Shown: positions 43,670 through 55,543 of the stretch, one piece after another
How positions within the stretch are numbered: the stretch's first letter is position 1
Layout: every line of letters begins with the position of its first letter
The notes under the pieces: generated by a model
Databases searched by the model: none
What the model saw: only the letters and a program-made list of their open reading frames with translations
Told to the model about the DNA's origin: nothing
Made by a program: the position numbers and the translations under genes
DNA from: Chlorops oryzae
Lineage: Eukaryota > Arthropoda > Insecta > Diptera > Chloropidae
DNA length: 64,000 nucleotides
Assembly: GCA_020466095.1 (NCBI GenBank)
Contig: CM035807.1
Span: 45,443,978-45,507,977, forward strand
Direction of reading: 5' to 3'

Positions 43670-45247
43670 ATGGACCCTTACGGCATTTTAACTCCGCGGT
43701 AGCTGAATTCAAGAACATGTGCGATGCAGCCATGAAAAGCGATCCAGTGAATCAAAGCGAGCAATTCTTAGAGATTAAAATCGAACAACTCATGTGTGAT
43801 TGCAATGAAGTGCGTCAGACGTATCGAGCAGCGGTCGATAAAGGAGCTTGGAGTCCAGAGGCGGCCGATTCTGCTGAAATTTAATATCACGAGTGTCGCG
43901 AACTTCAGATGATAGCCAGAGCTAAGCTTCAAGAGATGTTACGAGAAATCACACCCAGCATCCACCGCTGTCGAGCACTCGGACGACTCTTCCACCTAAC
44001 GGCGTCCATGGAGAAGACAATTTCATCAGGGTACCACCGTGTGATACTGAAGTTTTTTCTGGTGGCTATGGCGAATGGCCAGCATTTCGAGATATATTCA
44101 CCGCGGTTTGTGTCAATCACCCTCGTCTACCGCCGGTGCAAAAGCAGTATCAGCTTCGCAGCAAAACGACAGGAGTAGCGGGCGCTATAGTAAAAAGCTG
44201 TGTGGCGACAACTTTACGCATGCGTGGGAGGCTCTCAAGGAGCGATATCAGAACACGGGCATCCTCGTAGATCATCAATTGAAAAATTTGTTCGACCTGC
44301 CTGCCATCAAAGATGAAACGCCGGAAGGAATCCCGCGTATACAAACAACCGTCAACGATTGCCTCCAAATGCTGAAAAGTCGTAGAATCGTGCATATTTT
44401 GGACGCCTTACTCGTTCATTTCTGTTCCAGGCATCTTCCGGCGCAAACGATCGCACATTGGGAACAATTACTGGCGTCACGTCGAGAGGTGCCAACGTGG
44501 CCACAAATGAATGCTTTTCTGACTAAGCGCTATAAAGTAGTTGCACGTCTTTTCAGCTTTAATGCATTGGAGGCTCCGAATCCCACTGTAAAACCCGAAG
44601 TGGCTTCGACGAACGTGTTTCTTGCACAAGACCGGCCCAACGGAGTCTGCGTCCTCTGTAGCGGCAACCATCCTCTACGCCAATGTGATACATTTCTCAA
44701 GATGTCGGTCGCCAAACGTGTCCAAGCTGTTTCGCAGTACCATCGATGTCGGAGCTGTCTTTCGGCCGGTCATCAAAAGAAAAAGTGCAATAGTGCCTTC
44801 CGTTGTGCAAAGTAATAAAAATCGCATCATACGCTTCTTCATTTTCTGAATCCAACGGCTATACAAAAGCGTCAAGGATATTCAACCACACCGACGCCTC
44901 TTCAGGCTGACGGCCCGTCTACGACGAGCCAACCGGCTTAGGCTTCCACGCCACCAAAGACTTCAAATTTTGTAACCGCCGACAGATCCTCTACTTCGCA
45001 AGCACATGCACACGTATCGATTAGCCAGACTCAAGTTCTTTTGCCTAAGGTGCTCACACACATCTTGCATCAAGGAGAGCGATTTTTAGTGCGAGCCCTT
45101 CTCAACCAAGGATCTCAAAGGACATTTATCACCGAGCGGATGCAGCTGAAATTAAATCTTACAACTACGCCCAAAGTGTGCAACGTATCCGGTATGGGCG
45201 GGCAATGCACCCAAGTTGCAAAAAAAGAGTGTTCTATCAGGCTCGCA
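43670..45247 (+). pseudogene. gag: BEL-2 gag and start of protease
   Basis: The ATG at 43670 corresponds to the BEL-1 gag start, but one base is lost within the first codons, so the gag frame (YGPLRHFNSAVAEFKNMCDA) is read from another phase. A TAA at 43882-43884 and further frameshifts near 43960 and 44180 follow. The C-terminal part (ITHAWEALKERYQN-like, LFDLPAIKDETPEG) leads to zinc knuckles CVLCSGNHPLRQC and CRSCLSAGHQKKKC. The protease piece LLNQGSQRTFITERMQ (about 45090-45140) has Asn in place of the catalytic Asp. Coding is cut by the LINE at 45247. Confidence 0.87.
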
Positions 45248-45727
45248 AAACAGCACAAAAACAGCTGTTGCTTTCGCTGCCTTTGGCTGTGTTTTGAAGT
45301 CGCTCCTTTTTAATAAACAATAATCGGAGAAATAGTAATCATATTAGAAAAACCAAGTTTCAATTTTATTTGTGATTTTCTCGCGAGTAACTGAGAGAGA
45401 TAGCTAGTGCAGCAGCTTAATCAGCTGCCAGCTGACTCTCTAACCACTTGGGTGATACCAATAAGCCACTCACCCACATCTTGTGGTACCACTAACGTTC
45501 AATTGGTTATTTCAGAAACAGATGATGCTGTTAATCAAATTCAGCTACCCAGCAAACACTTTCTTTGAGATGAAGAAATTCTCGATGGAAGTAAATTTTT
45601 AGTGCTAAATAGCCATTTCTAAAGGCAACGGTCACACTCTACCACCGGAATAAATTCCATTTTCACAACAGAAAAATTCTCTACTAACGCAGATAAAAGC
45701 GTATTATCTGATCCAGCTACATCTTCT

Positions 45728-46995
45728 ATGATTGGCGCTTCAACAACAAACAACACATTACACTCAGGTATCGCAAGTGCGGATTCAGTTATTGAGCAAA
45801 ATAAAAAGGTTAATAAACCAATTGAGCAGCAGGCGGTGCTAATCGGTATGTATCGCTATATTAATATAACGAAAAGGAAAAGAAGCCCAGTTGGAACAAG
45901 TGCCAATAGGTCTAAAGTTAATAAAACTGAAAATCCATCCATGCGCCCCAATACTCTCTCGGGAAACCGTTTTTCTCCACTGACTGATTCAAATGATAAT
46001 TCATCTGAAAATCAGCCAGCTAAAGAAATTAAACCGCCTCCAATTTATTTGCGTGAGCGTAGCTCTAATGCGCTTGTTGCAAGTTTATCTCGCCTCTTAG
46101 GGAATTATAAATTTCATGTTGTTCCCCTAATAAAAGGGAACATACATGAAACAAAAATTCAAGCTGATACTGAAGTAAGCTATCGTAAAGTAGTGAAACA
46201 ATGTGAAGAAGCAAAAAAAAAATGTTATACATATCAGTTAAGAAGTAGCAAGGGCATTACAGTAGTTCAACGGTATTGAGCGATGTTGATACATGATGCT
46301 CTCGCGAAAAGGACTTCCACGCTAGGGAAGTTATAAACAAAATAAATAAAGATAAAGTACCGCAACCAGTGTTTAAAGTTGATCTTCTCCCAGCCAAATG
46401 TACGCTTTAAAAAAACGAAAGCCACCCTATATATAACTTCATGTACCTATTGCATCGCAAAATTAGTGTTGAAGAGCCGCACAAACGAAATGGGCCTGTC
46501 CAATGCAACAATTGCCAAGAATAAGGCCATACCAAAACCTACTGTACTCTGCGTACAGTGTGTGTTATATGTGGCGAACTAAACCACAGTTCAGTGTGCA
46601 ATAAAAAAACTCAAAACGATCACAACTTAGTTAAATGTAGCAACTCCCAGTGTAATCATACTGCAAATTACCGTGGCTGCCCAGTTTATAAAAATCTTAA
46701 GCAGCGTCTAGATATTCGAAAGCAACTAGTTCGCAATCCAATTGGAAATATTTTTGTCCCTGAAATGACGCCAACTCCGAATATCGCTAAGGCTCCTACA
46801 CCAGGTATATCCTACGCCAACGCGTTGAAATCGGGAATTCCATTCAACCAGTACTCACCTTCACACTCACATAGCAATCTTGAGTTGATGATTTCAACTC
46901 TTACTCAAAGCATTTCTCAGTTCATGCAGGCAATGCAAGGTTCTCTCGATAGTATTGTGCAAATGCAGAGTAGGTTATTGACAGCTCTTATCTAA
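45728..46995 (+). pseudogene. LINE ORF1 (gag-like, zinc knuckles)
   Basis: The first piece (45728-46279) ends with KPPPIYLRERSSNALVASL, RLLGNYKFHVVPLIKGN and YRKVVKQCEEAKKKCYTYQL, the domain that precedes the knuckles in jockey-clade gag proteins. After frameshifted sequence (46280-46560, with VINKINKDKVPQPVFKVDLL) come the zinc knuckles, the best preserved being CVICGELNHSSVC and CSNSQCNHTANYRGC. A Pro/Ser-rich tail follows, ending LISTLTQSISQFMQAMQGS. The true start lies upstream of 45728. Confidence 0.8.
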
Positions 46996-46999
46996 TATG

Positions 47000-48960
47000 A
47001 CTGTAAAATTGTGCATGGAACTCAAACGGCTTAAGTCACGGCATCAAAAGAGAATCCATATCAGCTCAAGTAGCATTTGATCTCTCCTCTGATCATTCGC
47101 CAGTGATATTCCTTTTGAAAGAAAGACAAACTTTAGCTGAGTTTTCACACAGGTTAACAAATTCCAATACTAACTGGCTTAAATATAAAAAGTATATAAG
47201 CTCACATATACAAAAAAATTACAAAATTGAAAGTAAAAAGCATGATGCTGTTACAGTATTTACTACAATGATATCCATAGCAGCAGAAAATTCTACGCAA
47301 AAGTTTATCCATAAAGAAACAAATCCTTTGACAAATACTGAAATCGAACATCTCGTAGCTATTAAAAGAAGGCGCAGGAGGGAATGGCAACAACCCGATC
47401 CCCAGCATCTAAATATAGACTTGGGGAAGCTGAAAAAAAACCAAAAGCAGCTCTTTTGAAGGAAACAGAACTTAACAAACATAACTATTTACAAAGTCTT
47501 TCTCCAAAAGGCAATAACAAAACATCTCTATGGCGAGCAAGCCGATGTCTTAAGACTCCAGTCGAAAGTGAATCCCCTCTTAGAGATTCTAACGGTGGAT
47601 GGGCGCGAAACCATGAAGATAAAGCCGCAGTATTTGCTATGCATCTGAACAAGGTATTGCAACCGAATTCAAGTAAAGGGTTCTATCCTCTTCCACTACA
47701 GCCTGATAACAATCAGCAAATTAATATTCAAATAACTCCTAGTCGCCAAGAATAAATTAGTCTGTAAAAAAGCTCCAGGGCATGACTTTATTACTCCCAA
47801 AATGATAAAATGCTTACCTTTTGTAGCAGTACAGTTTATAACAGGCCTTTTCAATTTAATTATAATGTTTGGATATTTTCTAAAACAATGGAAGAGATCA
47901 GTTATTACAATGGTACGAAAACCAGGAAAAGACCCTACGCAAGCTTCATCATATAGGCCAATTAGCCTCCTTCCTTGTCTTTCCAAACTTTTCGAAAAGC
48001 TTCTGATTTTAAAATTGTCGCCATTTGTGCTACAGCAAAACATAATTCCCTCTCACCAGTTTGGATTTGGGGAAAAACACGGCGCAATTGAGCAAGTAAA
48101 TAGAATCACAAATGAAATTAGAACTGCATACGAGCAACATGAGTATTTCACTGCGGTATTTTTGGATGTTCTGCAAGCATTCGACAAAGTTTGTCATGAT
48201 GGGCTTAGATATAAAATTAGACTTTTTCTTCCACAAAACTAACATGCAGTTCTAGAATCTTATTTGATTTACTAGATTTCAAGTTAAACAAAATTCAATT
48301 GTATTAATAGAATTTGAAATTAATTCCGGAGTCCCGCAAGGGAGTGTTGCGGGTCCATTCTTATATCTTATATTTACAGCCGACATTCCTATCAGTCAGC
48401 ATCTTTTCACATCGACGTTTGCCGATGATACAGCATTCTTAAGTAGACACAAGAACGTGATTATAGCGGCCGACCAGCTCCAAACGCATTGCAATGAAAT
48501 CCAAACTTGGCTATTTCGCTGGCGTATTAATGTGAGAGAACAAAAATCTCATCAGATCACATTTACACTAAATAGAGGTATCGCTTCAGACGTATACTTA
48601 AACAACAATCGAATCCCTCAAGTTGAAGAAGTAACTTATCTCGGAATTCACCTGGATAGAAGACTGACTTGGCACAAACACATCGAAGAAAAGAGAACAC
48701 AAATGAAACTCAAAGCTGTTAGTCTGCACTGGCTAATGAAAAGTCGCTCCCCTCTAAAACTTGACTTTAAAATCCTCTTATATAATCAAGTCATGCAACC
48801 GATATGTTTGTACGGTTTACAACTGTATGGAAACGCCAGCGCATCAAATATCGATATACTTCAAAGAGCACAATCAAAAATTCTTAGATCTATTACGGGT
48901 GCACCTTGGTTTGTTAAAAACGATCCATATAGATCCATAGAGACCTCAACATAGAGATGG
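47000..48960 (+). pseudogene. LINE ORF2: endonuclease lost, RT present
   Basis: Just after ORF1 the coding sequence jumps to SSDHSPVIFLLKERQT, the very end of an endonuclease domain, so most of that domain has been deleted. RT pieces follow: SYRPISLLPCLSKLFEKLL, HQFGFGEKHGAIEQVNRI, then FLDVLQAFDKV with the first catalytic Asp. After a disrupted stretch at 48240-48330 come SGVPQGSVAGPFLYL and FTSTFADDTAFL with the DD. The C-terminal part VTYLGIHLDRRLTWHKHI, LYNQVMQPICLYGLQLYG and SKILRSITGAPWFVKND is typical of jockey-clade elements. Confidence 0.85.
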
Positions 48961-49134
48961 TTAAATGCGAATATACAAAGGCCAAACTAAAATATAATCA
49001 TAAACTGGAAACTCATATAAATCCTCTCGCTAGAGGACTTGCAACTACATCTTCTCGCTCAAGATTAAAAAGAAACGACCGACCAGCAATCCAATCTGGC
49101 CCCTAGCAGTCCTCCGCTCATACAGTATTAAGTC

Positions 49135-49338
49135 GTGTAAATATAATGCGGTCTATTGCATAAACTCAACCCTCAAACAATATTCCTTTATCAAAATAAT
49201 CCGCGTAAATATAGTGCAGTCCATTGCACGAACTAGATCCTCGATTGATACTCCTATATCATTATAAGCCGCGTAAATATAGTGCAGTCCATTGCACCAA
49301 CTCGATCCTCGAATGATTATTCCTACATCAAAACTTAC
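49135..49338 (+). repeat. 68-bp tandem triplication in LINE 3' UTR
   Basis: Units start at 49135, 49203 and 49271 with GYGTAAATATARTGCRGTC and continue through ATTGCAYNAACT. Units two and three are closer to each other than to unit one. Confidence 0.9.
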
Positions 49339-49625
49339 AAAAGTCGAATTCCAAAGACTCGCTGCTTGAAAATTGTTCAACGCAATTTCCATTCCATTTC
49401 CACTTCCTACGAATTCTCTTTATCCTCTCGTTATGCTTCCTTGCACTTTTTTCACTAAAATGAACCGGCACATCATCAATTCCACTGATATCCGGATTTA
49501 AGCCCAGGTTTCTTTATCTGAGGCCCCTAATCAAGTAGTAATTACATTTATATACGTATTATTAAGTTATAATAATGCTACATAAAATGTAATTAACGTG
49601 GAAGTACATATAAGAAAAAAAAAAG

Positions 49626-52600
49626 TCAGGCTCGCATCGCCTCGTTCTACGTTCGAGGACTAGATCGACGCCGTGGTGTTGCCAAAATTGACAAATTGGT
49701 TTCCAGCCAAACGGATCTCCAACATGGATCCCCAAGAGCTTTCATCGCTTGAGCTCGCCGACCCCCATTTCATGAATCCAGGCCGCATCGATATGGTCAT
49801 CGGCTCCGATATTTTGCCAAAATGGCTAACACCTGGAGTCAAAATGAACGTCGGAATGAGTCTCGTGGCACAAAATGTAGTGTTCGGTTGATATTTGAGT
49901 GGGCCTATCGCCAACGAATCCACCGGAGACATCCTTTAGCCGCTCTCCCAGCTGCTCAAGTCGTTTTGGGAACAAGAAAAATTTCATAATTCTCCTCCGC
50001 CTCTTCCAGAGGACGCTTATTGTGAAGAGCTTTATGCTCAAACCACCGTTCGAAATTCCAAAGGTAGGTACCTCGTACGTCTAACCTTTAAGGTCGAAGT
50101 TTCTAAATCCTCCCTACGCTTAGGTTCATCGCGGTTTGGGGCGCTGACGCAATACAAGAGCGTGGAGGGAGGGCTTGCGAAACAGGCTTCTATGCGCGAC
50201 ACCTATAATTCAGTGTTAGCTGAATATCTAAAATATGATCACATGGAACCATGCTCCAACTCTGAAATTATAAACGAAACTAATTTCCTTTCTTTTTATC
50301 TTCCCCATCATGCTGTGATGAAGCCAGAGATTACATCCACCAAAGTTCGCGTGGTCTTCAATGCGTCACAAAGGACCTCATCCTCCTTATCGCTGAATGA
50401 TATGCTTCATGTCGGACCGGTGTTACAAGCGGATTTGGTCATCCTTCTCCTCAACTGGAGCCAATACCGTTTCGTGTTCAATGGGGACATCGAAAAGCTC
50501 TACCGACAGATTCTGGTACACGAGATCGATCAATCATTTCAACGCATCCTATTTCGCGAGGAAGAGACTCGATCGGTCAAGGATTATGAATTGAAAACCG
50601 CGACGTTTGGAGTCAACTGTGCTCCATATTTGGCTATCCGAACGCTTCATCAATTGGCAAACGACTCGGCGCACGACGCTCCCCAAGCAGCACTCATTTT
50701 GAAAAATGAAACATACGTCGACGACGTCCTATCAGGCGACCATACACTCGAAGCGGCCTGTACGCCAAAAACGTAACTCATTCGCACGCTGGGCTCTGCG
50801 CGATTTCCGTTGAAAAAGAGGACCGCGAATCATGCCAAACTAAAGAAGGTTGTCGCATCTTCACACCTGCTGGATGCCGAATTGTTTAAAATATAGCTCT
50901 GCCAGCGACGCAAAAGTGTTGGGGATCCGCTAGAACGCTATTACTGATCGTTTTTCATACAATTTGAGCGCTCGTTCTGCCGCATCATCGACGACCAAGC
51001 GACAGATTTTGTCTGATATATCGAAACTATTCGACCCAGCAGGATGGCTTACGCCGATCATCATCCGCGCCAAGGTTCTAATGCAACAGCAGTGGCTCGA
51101 AGGAACTGATTGGGATCAGCGGGTGTCGAATGAGGCTTTAGAACGCTGAAACGCTTTCTTCATTGATTTGGCATTCATCGAGCAACTTCCAATTCCGAGA
51201 AGGGTAAACTACGATCTTACTGTCACAGTTCAGCTTCATGGATTTAGCGATGCATCGGAGCGAGCATATTGTGCACTCTACCTCCGCATCGATAGCCAAA
51301 ACCAAGTTTATGCGCACTTGCTTACGGCGAAATCTAAGGTGGCTCCATTGCAACTTGTCAGCCTACCGCGCCTCGAGCTCTACGCCGCCGTTCTTCTGTC
51401 CAGACTTATTTAATCGATCAATGCTCAGCTTCATATTCACAAACATCAAACGGTTTTATAGTCAGGCGCCTCGATCGTGCTAGCATGGCTGAAACGAATG
51501 CATGGAAAACTTACGTCGCCAATCGAATTTCCCAAATTCTGACCAACGTTGGCAACACTCCATGGCGCCATGTGCGATCGCGAGGCAATCCAGCTGATTT
51601 GGGTACCCGAGAAATGCAAGCTCAGCATTTCTGTGAAAATTCGCTATGGTGGCAAGGACCGTCATGGCTCATAGAATCGCCAGAAAAATGGCCTCAGTTT
51701 AAGCCCCCATCATCTACAACCATTGGAGACCGGAAGGCGGCCGCATTCACCGTCAATATCGAATAGGAAGACGTTCTCGCTAAATTTTCATCATATGATC
51801 GAGCGCTTCGAGTCATCGGGTATGTAGTGCGTTTCTACAGACAAGCGCGAAAAGAGATGGCACCGAGTCCCACCACACTAACTCTATCACAGGATGAACT
51901 GACGTTAGCGAGAAATCGTTTAATATTATTTTCGCAGACCTTGCACAATCCACTCGAATATCAGGATTTAAGCGAAGAAAAGCCCCTCGGGAGAAAAACT
52001 GCTTAATAACCCCTTAATCCCATGGTTGATGAAGACGGTCATTTGCGTGTCAATGGACGACTGATTAATGCAGATCTTACGGTAGACAAAAGATATCCGA
52101 TCTTCATACCTATCGCCTCTAATTTTTGCCGTTTGTATTTGGAGTTCGTAGACAAAGCTCTCTTGCATGGCGGCGCTGAACTTATGTTTCGCACGGTGCG
52201 ACGGAATTTCTACATCGCGCAATTGAAACGGAAAATCAAGAGCTTCATCATTCGCTGTCATACGTGCACCATCTATAAGCAACGACTGAAGACGCAAATG
52301 ATGGCCGCGTTGCCAGCGGAAAGATCGACGTTATTACCACCATTCACCCATACTGGCGTCGATTTTGCCGGACCATTCTGAAGGGCTATGTCAGCGTGTT
52401 TGTGTGTTTCGCCACCAAGGCCGTTCATCTGGGCCTGTGATCCGAGTTATCCACGGCATCCTTCCTGGGCGTGGCCTGCCCAGACGAATATTTTCCGACA
52501 ACGGTCGAATTTTCATAGCGCCAAAAGCCTTTTAGATACGGAATTCACCAGCTTTCTTTCAAACGCCGCTGATGACCTCCAACGAAGATACGCCCTGCAA

Positions 52601-53200
52601 GGGTTCGAATGGCATCTGATAACGCCCCACGCACCTCACATGGGTGGACTATGGGAGGCGGCGGTCAAAAGCTTCAAGACTCATTTTGTCAAAGTGGCTG
52701 GGCCTCACAAGTTCTCGTTTGAAGAATTCGCCGCGTGGCTAGCTCGAATTGAAGGAGTCTTGAACTCGCACCCGCTCACTCCGATGTCAGAGGATCCCGC
52801 AGACCTACTGGCGCTGACGCCTGGACATTTTCTTCGAGGGGCCCACCTCAGCGCATGGCTAGAAGAATCACAAGCTGAATTGCCGCTCACTACGCGATGG
52901 GAGAAAGTGAAGATTCTGCATCACCGCTTCGCTCAACGTTGAAAAATGGAGTATCTCTTGGACTTACATAAAAGAGATAAATGGGGGGTGCCGCAACCGA
53001 ATAAGAAGGTTGACTTCTTCGTCGTCATCATGGATACACAGCTGCCCGCATTTGAGTGGAGGAAAGAAAGAACCGTTCAGGTGCTCCCCGGAGATGATGG
53101 TCTTTTCCGCATTGTCGACATGAAAACACAATTTTGTCTCGTCACAAGGCCAATTACAAAGCTCTGCCTGTTGCCAGTCGAATTGCAAGAAACTGTATGA
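49626..53200 (+). pseudogene. pol: BEL-2 pol (rest of protease, RT, RNase H, integrase)
   Basis: The coding resumes after the LINE with WFPAKRISNMDPQELSSLEL. The RT piece (50162-50776) keeps FNGDIEKLYRQILVHE, TFGVNCAPYLAIRTLHQL and YVDDVLSG. RNase H (51168-51413) shows LHGFSDASERAYCA and SLPRLELYAAVLLSRL. Integrase has HGGAELMFRTVRRNFYIAQL, CHTC and HTGVDFAGPF. The middle catalytic region around 52385-52560 is frameshifted, though IFSDNGRIFI-like sequence is visible, and GGLWEAAVKSFKTHF carries the Glu. The C-terminal piece ends KLCLLPVELQETV at 53200. Numerous stops and frameshifts. Confidence 0.88.
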
Positions 53201-53245
53201 CAAGTCGTCCTCATACGTTCGCTACACTCCCCCCTCCGCCTCTCT

Positions 53246-54058
53246 TTGCTAATCATTGCGCATTTGCTCATCATTGTCTCCTATTCGTTTCAGAGTGCCA
53301 TGGAAAGACGACAGCCATGTATGGTGTGCGATAGGGCCCACGGGCTGAGCCACGGGCTGAGCCACTGTCGCCGCTTCCGCCGCTGGACCATTGAGAAACG
53401 ATTGCTGATGACCCAGCAATCCAAATGCGGAGGGACTGCGTTTCGCAGAGAAGTTGTAAGGTTTGTGGCGAGAAGCACCACACGCTCCCCCACCAGGCGT
53501 CTCGATCGCCGTCGCCCGGCCCATGGTTGCCCCGGAGGGCCCGGGATGAAGAAAGTGCAGCGGTTCCGAAACGCCGGGGCCGATCACACCGACGCCGCAA
53601 CCGCTCCAATTCGGCACGCCGCCACCAGGAGGAGCTTAGTCCAACACGGCGTCACTATGGCTCGCCAATAGAAACCCCAAGGGTGGAAAGTCGTCGCCAC
53701 TGCTCCAGCATCGAGCGATAACGATCCACCTCGGCTTCCCGACCTCAAGTGCCTCGCGCCGGTTCGCCTTCGCCGCCACCGAATCACCACTATAGAGCGT
53801 CAACGTCAGCCGTCTGAGGAACCTATAACAGTAGAGGCACCGGATGAGGCGCTCGCCGGCGATGTAGAGTGCACTTTGCCACAGCGACCATCTGCTTTCC
53901 CACTTCGCCCCTGTCTCCACCATCCGACTGGGATCGGCAGGTCTCTACAGCTGCCGACCGGGCCCTCATCCGGGAGGTGGTGCAGGAAGTTCGAGAATTC
54001 CTGCTCAGCCGGCAAGATAAGCTGGAACTATCTATTGCGTCGCGAAAGGCGGGAAGTA
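53246..54058 (+). pseudogene. BEL-2 copy of the post-integrase zinc/RS ORF
   Basis: Homologous in position and sequence to 600-1373. AMERRQPCMVCDRAHGLSH and CRRFRRWTIEKRLLM are followed after a frameshift by CVSQRSCKVCGEKHHTLPHQ, the Arg/Ser-rich stretch GRSHRRRNRSNSARRH, and near the end LHHPTGIGRSL- and DRALIREVVQEVREFLLSRQ-like sequence. A short duplication makes GLSHGLSH at the first knuckle. The final conserved segment shows the reading frame extends to the 3' LTR. Its presence in both copies argues it belongs to the family rather than being a chance frame. Confidence 0.75.
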
Positions 54059-54515
54059 TGTGCGTTTTTCGCCGGACCCGCTACAGAGACGAGCCCTTAA
54101 TCAAAACTACCTATCGAAATTTTTCTCTCTCTCTGGTTCAACAGCTCGAACTCCAGTGACTCACTTTTCTTTGGCCGTCTTCGCTAACGCGCGCTTCGCC
54201 GCTCCGCAACTTCGAATTAATTCAAATTCTAATTAAAACAGAAAATTGAAAGAAAAAAATAATTTCTGAATTGAACTATTTAACAAAAACGAAGAAAATA
54301 TAAATTAGAGTGATCCGAAAAATAAAAAATGGGAAAAGTGAATTAAATTAAGAGCATTCATTTATTAAATTCAATCATCTTAAAAAAACCTTTGAAGATA
54401 AACAATCGCGTCGCGCAATCGACAGTCAACTAAAAGCCAAAAAACAAGAAGCTTCCACAAACCGCCACAGCGCGAACAGGTACGTTAACCCTAACTCATC
54501 TCTCTCAACTCAACA
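54059..54515 (+). repeat. BEL-2 3' LTR with internal deletion
   Basis: TGTGCGTTTTTCGCCGGACCC to CTCTCAACTCAACA, 457 bp. Compared with the 5' LTR it lacks about 105 bp between TTAAGAGCA and TTCATTTATTAAATTC, and has many substitutions. Confidence 0.88.
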
Positions 54516-55225
54516 CAATCAATAACAGTTTTTAAACAACAGTTTTGCTCACACACAAAACTTTCAAATATGACACCAACATAAAACCAAACATTAGAGA
54601 CAGCGACCTTGCGATTAAAAAAAAAATATTTTGGACAAAATATACAATATTAAAGTGCCGTAAAGAGTTCATTTATGTTTAAGATCCAGCAAAACACAAA
54701 GACTTTTTACACGTAATATGAGGTCTTACTGTTTTTCTAAACTTAACTACGACTAGGGATTTCTTCTAAACATCGCTTAAGGCGATGTATAAATAAGTAT
54801 TTCCTAGCAAAACTTTTAAAATATCACAAATATTGAAGTCGCACTGTCACGAAAATTTTGAACAAGCCCCGGTATTCGTTTCGATTTAACTAAAATCTTT
54901 AATATAAAATCGATAAAACTGAACGGTTTAAATGCTCGCCGAAGCAACACATTAAGATATTTAAAACCAAACCAAGATGATACGAAACTACGAAAAATAA
55001 AGAGCATAGGAATGCAGTAGGGACGCGTGCACTGTAATTTGTATATATTTTTTTACTTTCAAGACAATCTTATGCACAAGATGACACTCGGTGGAAACAA
55101 ACAGGTGATGACTGTACACCAATCGGACCGACCGGAAGAACGAGAGAGAAGAGTACTGAATGCATAATCATTTGGTTAGTATGAAAAACTATATACAGAT
55201 ATTTACAAAACATTTTTATATACTC
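54516..55225. other. AT-rich noncoding stretch
   Basis: No gene, tandem repeat or recognisable element end seen. The open frames are short and featureless. Confidence 0.6.
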
Positions 55226-55228
55226 TAA

Positions 55229-55540
55229 GGCCCGATATTACAGTGCATACTTAAGTTAAGGAAGCTTGAAGACTTAAGAACACCTTAAGTGTCAAGCGGT
55301 TTAACAGTCAATTTTTATCCAAAACTCACGAAAATTGTTTTCGGCAGGAAACATTTGAAAAAGCCTATATTTTTTATTTATACTTTTTTAAAATTCGTAA
55401 AATTAGTGAAATTCCTTCATTAAATTAATTTGAAAACTTATTTAAGGAGCACTTAAAATTTGTACTGTTAAAATGCTTTACAGACTTAAGCTTTACTTAA
55501 GTGCTAAGTAGACCTTAAGCATGCACTGTAATATCGGGCC
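55229..55540. mobile_element. PIF/Harbinger-like MITE
   Basis: A nearly perfect terminal inverted repeat of about 27 bp begins GGCCCGATATTACAGTGCAT on the left and is mirrored at the right end, with a single mismatch (A versus G). The flanks are TAA on both sides (55226-55228 and 55541-55543), the 3-bp target duplication of PIF/Harbinger elements. It is 312 bp and noncoding. CTTAAG palindromes are frequent inside both halves. Superfamily assignment is inferred from the TAA duplication and GG start. Confidence 0.85.
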
Positions 55541-55543
55541 TAA

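Larger units (their letters stand above)
45248..49625 (+). mobile_element. Jockey-type LINE inserted in BEL-2
   Basis: The insertion is bounded by the direct repeat TCAGGCTCGCA (45237-45247 and 49626-49636), and the BEL-2 sequence rejoins across it. The 3' end is an A-rich tail (49613-49624). It holds a gag-like ORF1 with zinc knuckles and an RT, but the endonuclease domain is almost entirely missing. The 3' untranslated region contains a 68-bp triplication. Frameshifts and stops are present in all parts. Confidence 0.9.
41880..54515 (+). mobile_element. BEL/Pao element BEL-2 (old copy of the BEL-1 family)
   Basis: The LTRs (41880-42445 and 54059-54515) are clearly diverged. The flanks CAATA (41875-41879) and CAATC (54516-54520) look like a 5-bp target duplication with one change. 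The internal region, with the LINE at 45248-49625 removed, is about 7.2 kb and parallels BEL-1 domain by domain on the plus strand. Many stops and frameshifts show it is far older than BEL-1. Confidence 0.92.

Noticed and set aside
53249..53923. Overlapping minus-strand frames of about 100 codons near the BEL-2 3' end
   Set aside because: GC-rich shadows of the zinc/RS reading frame on the plus strand.
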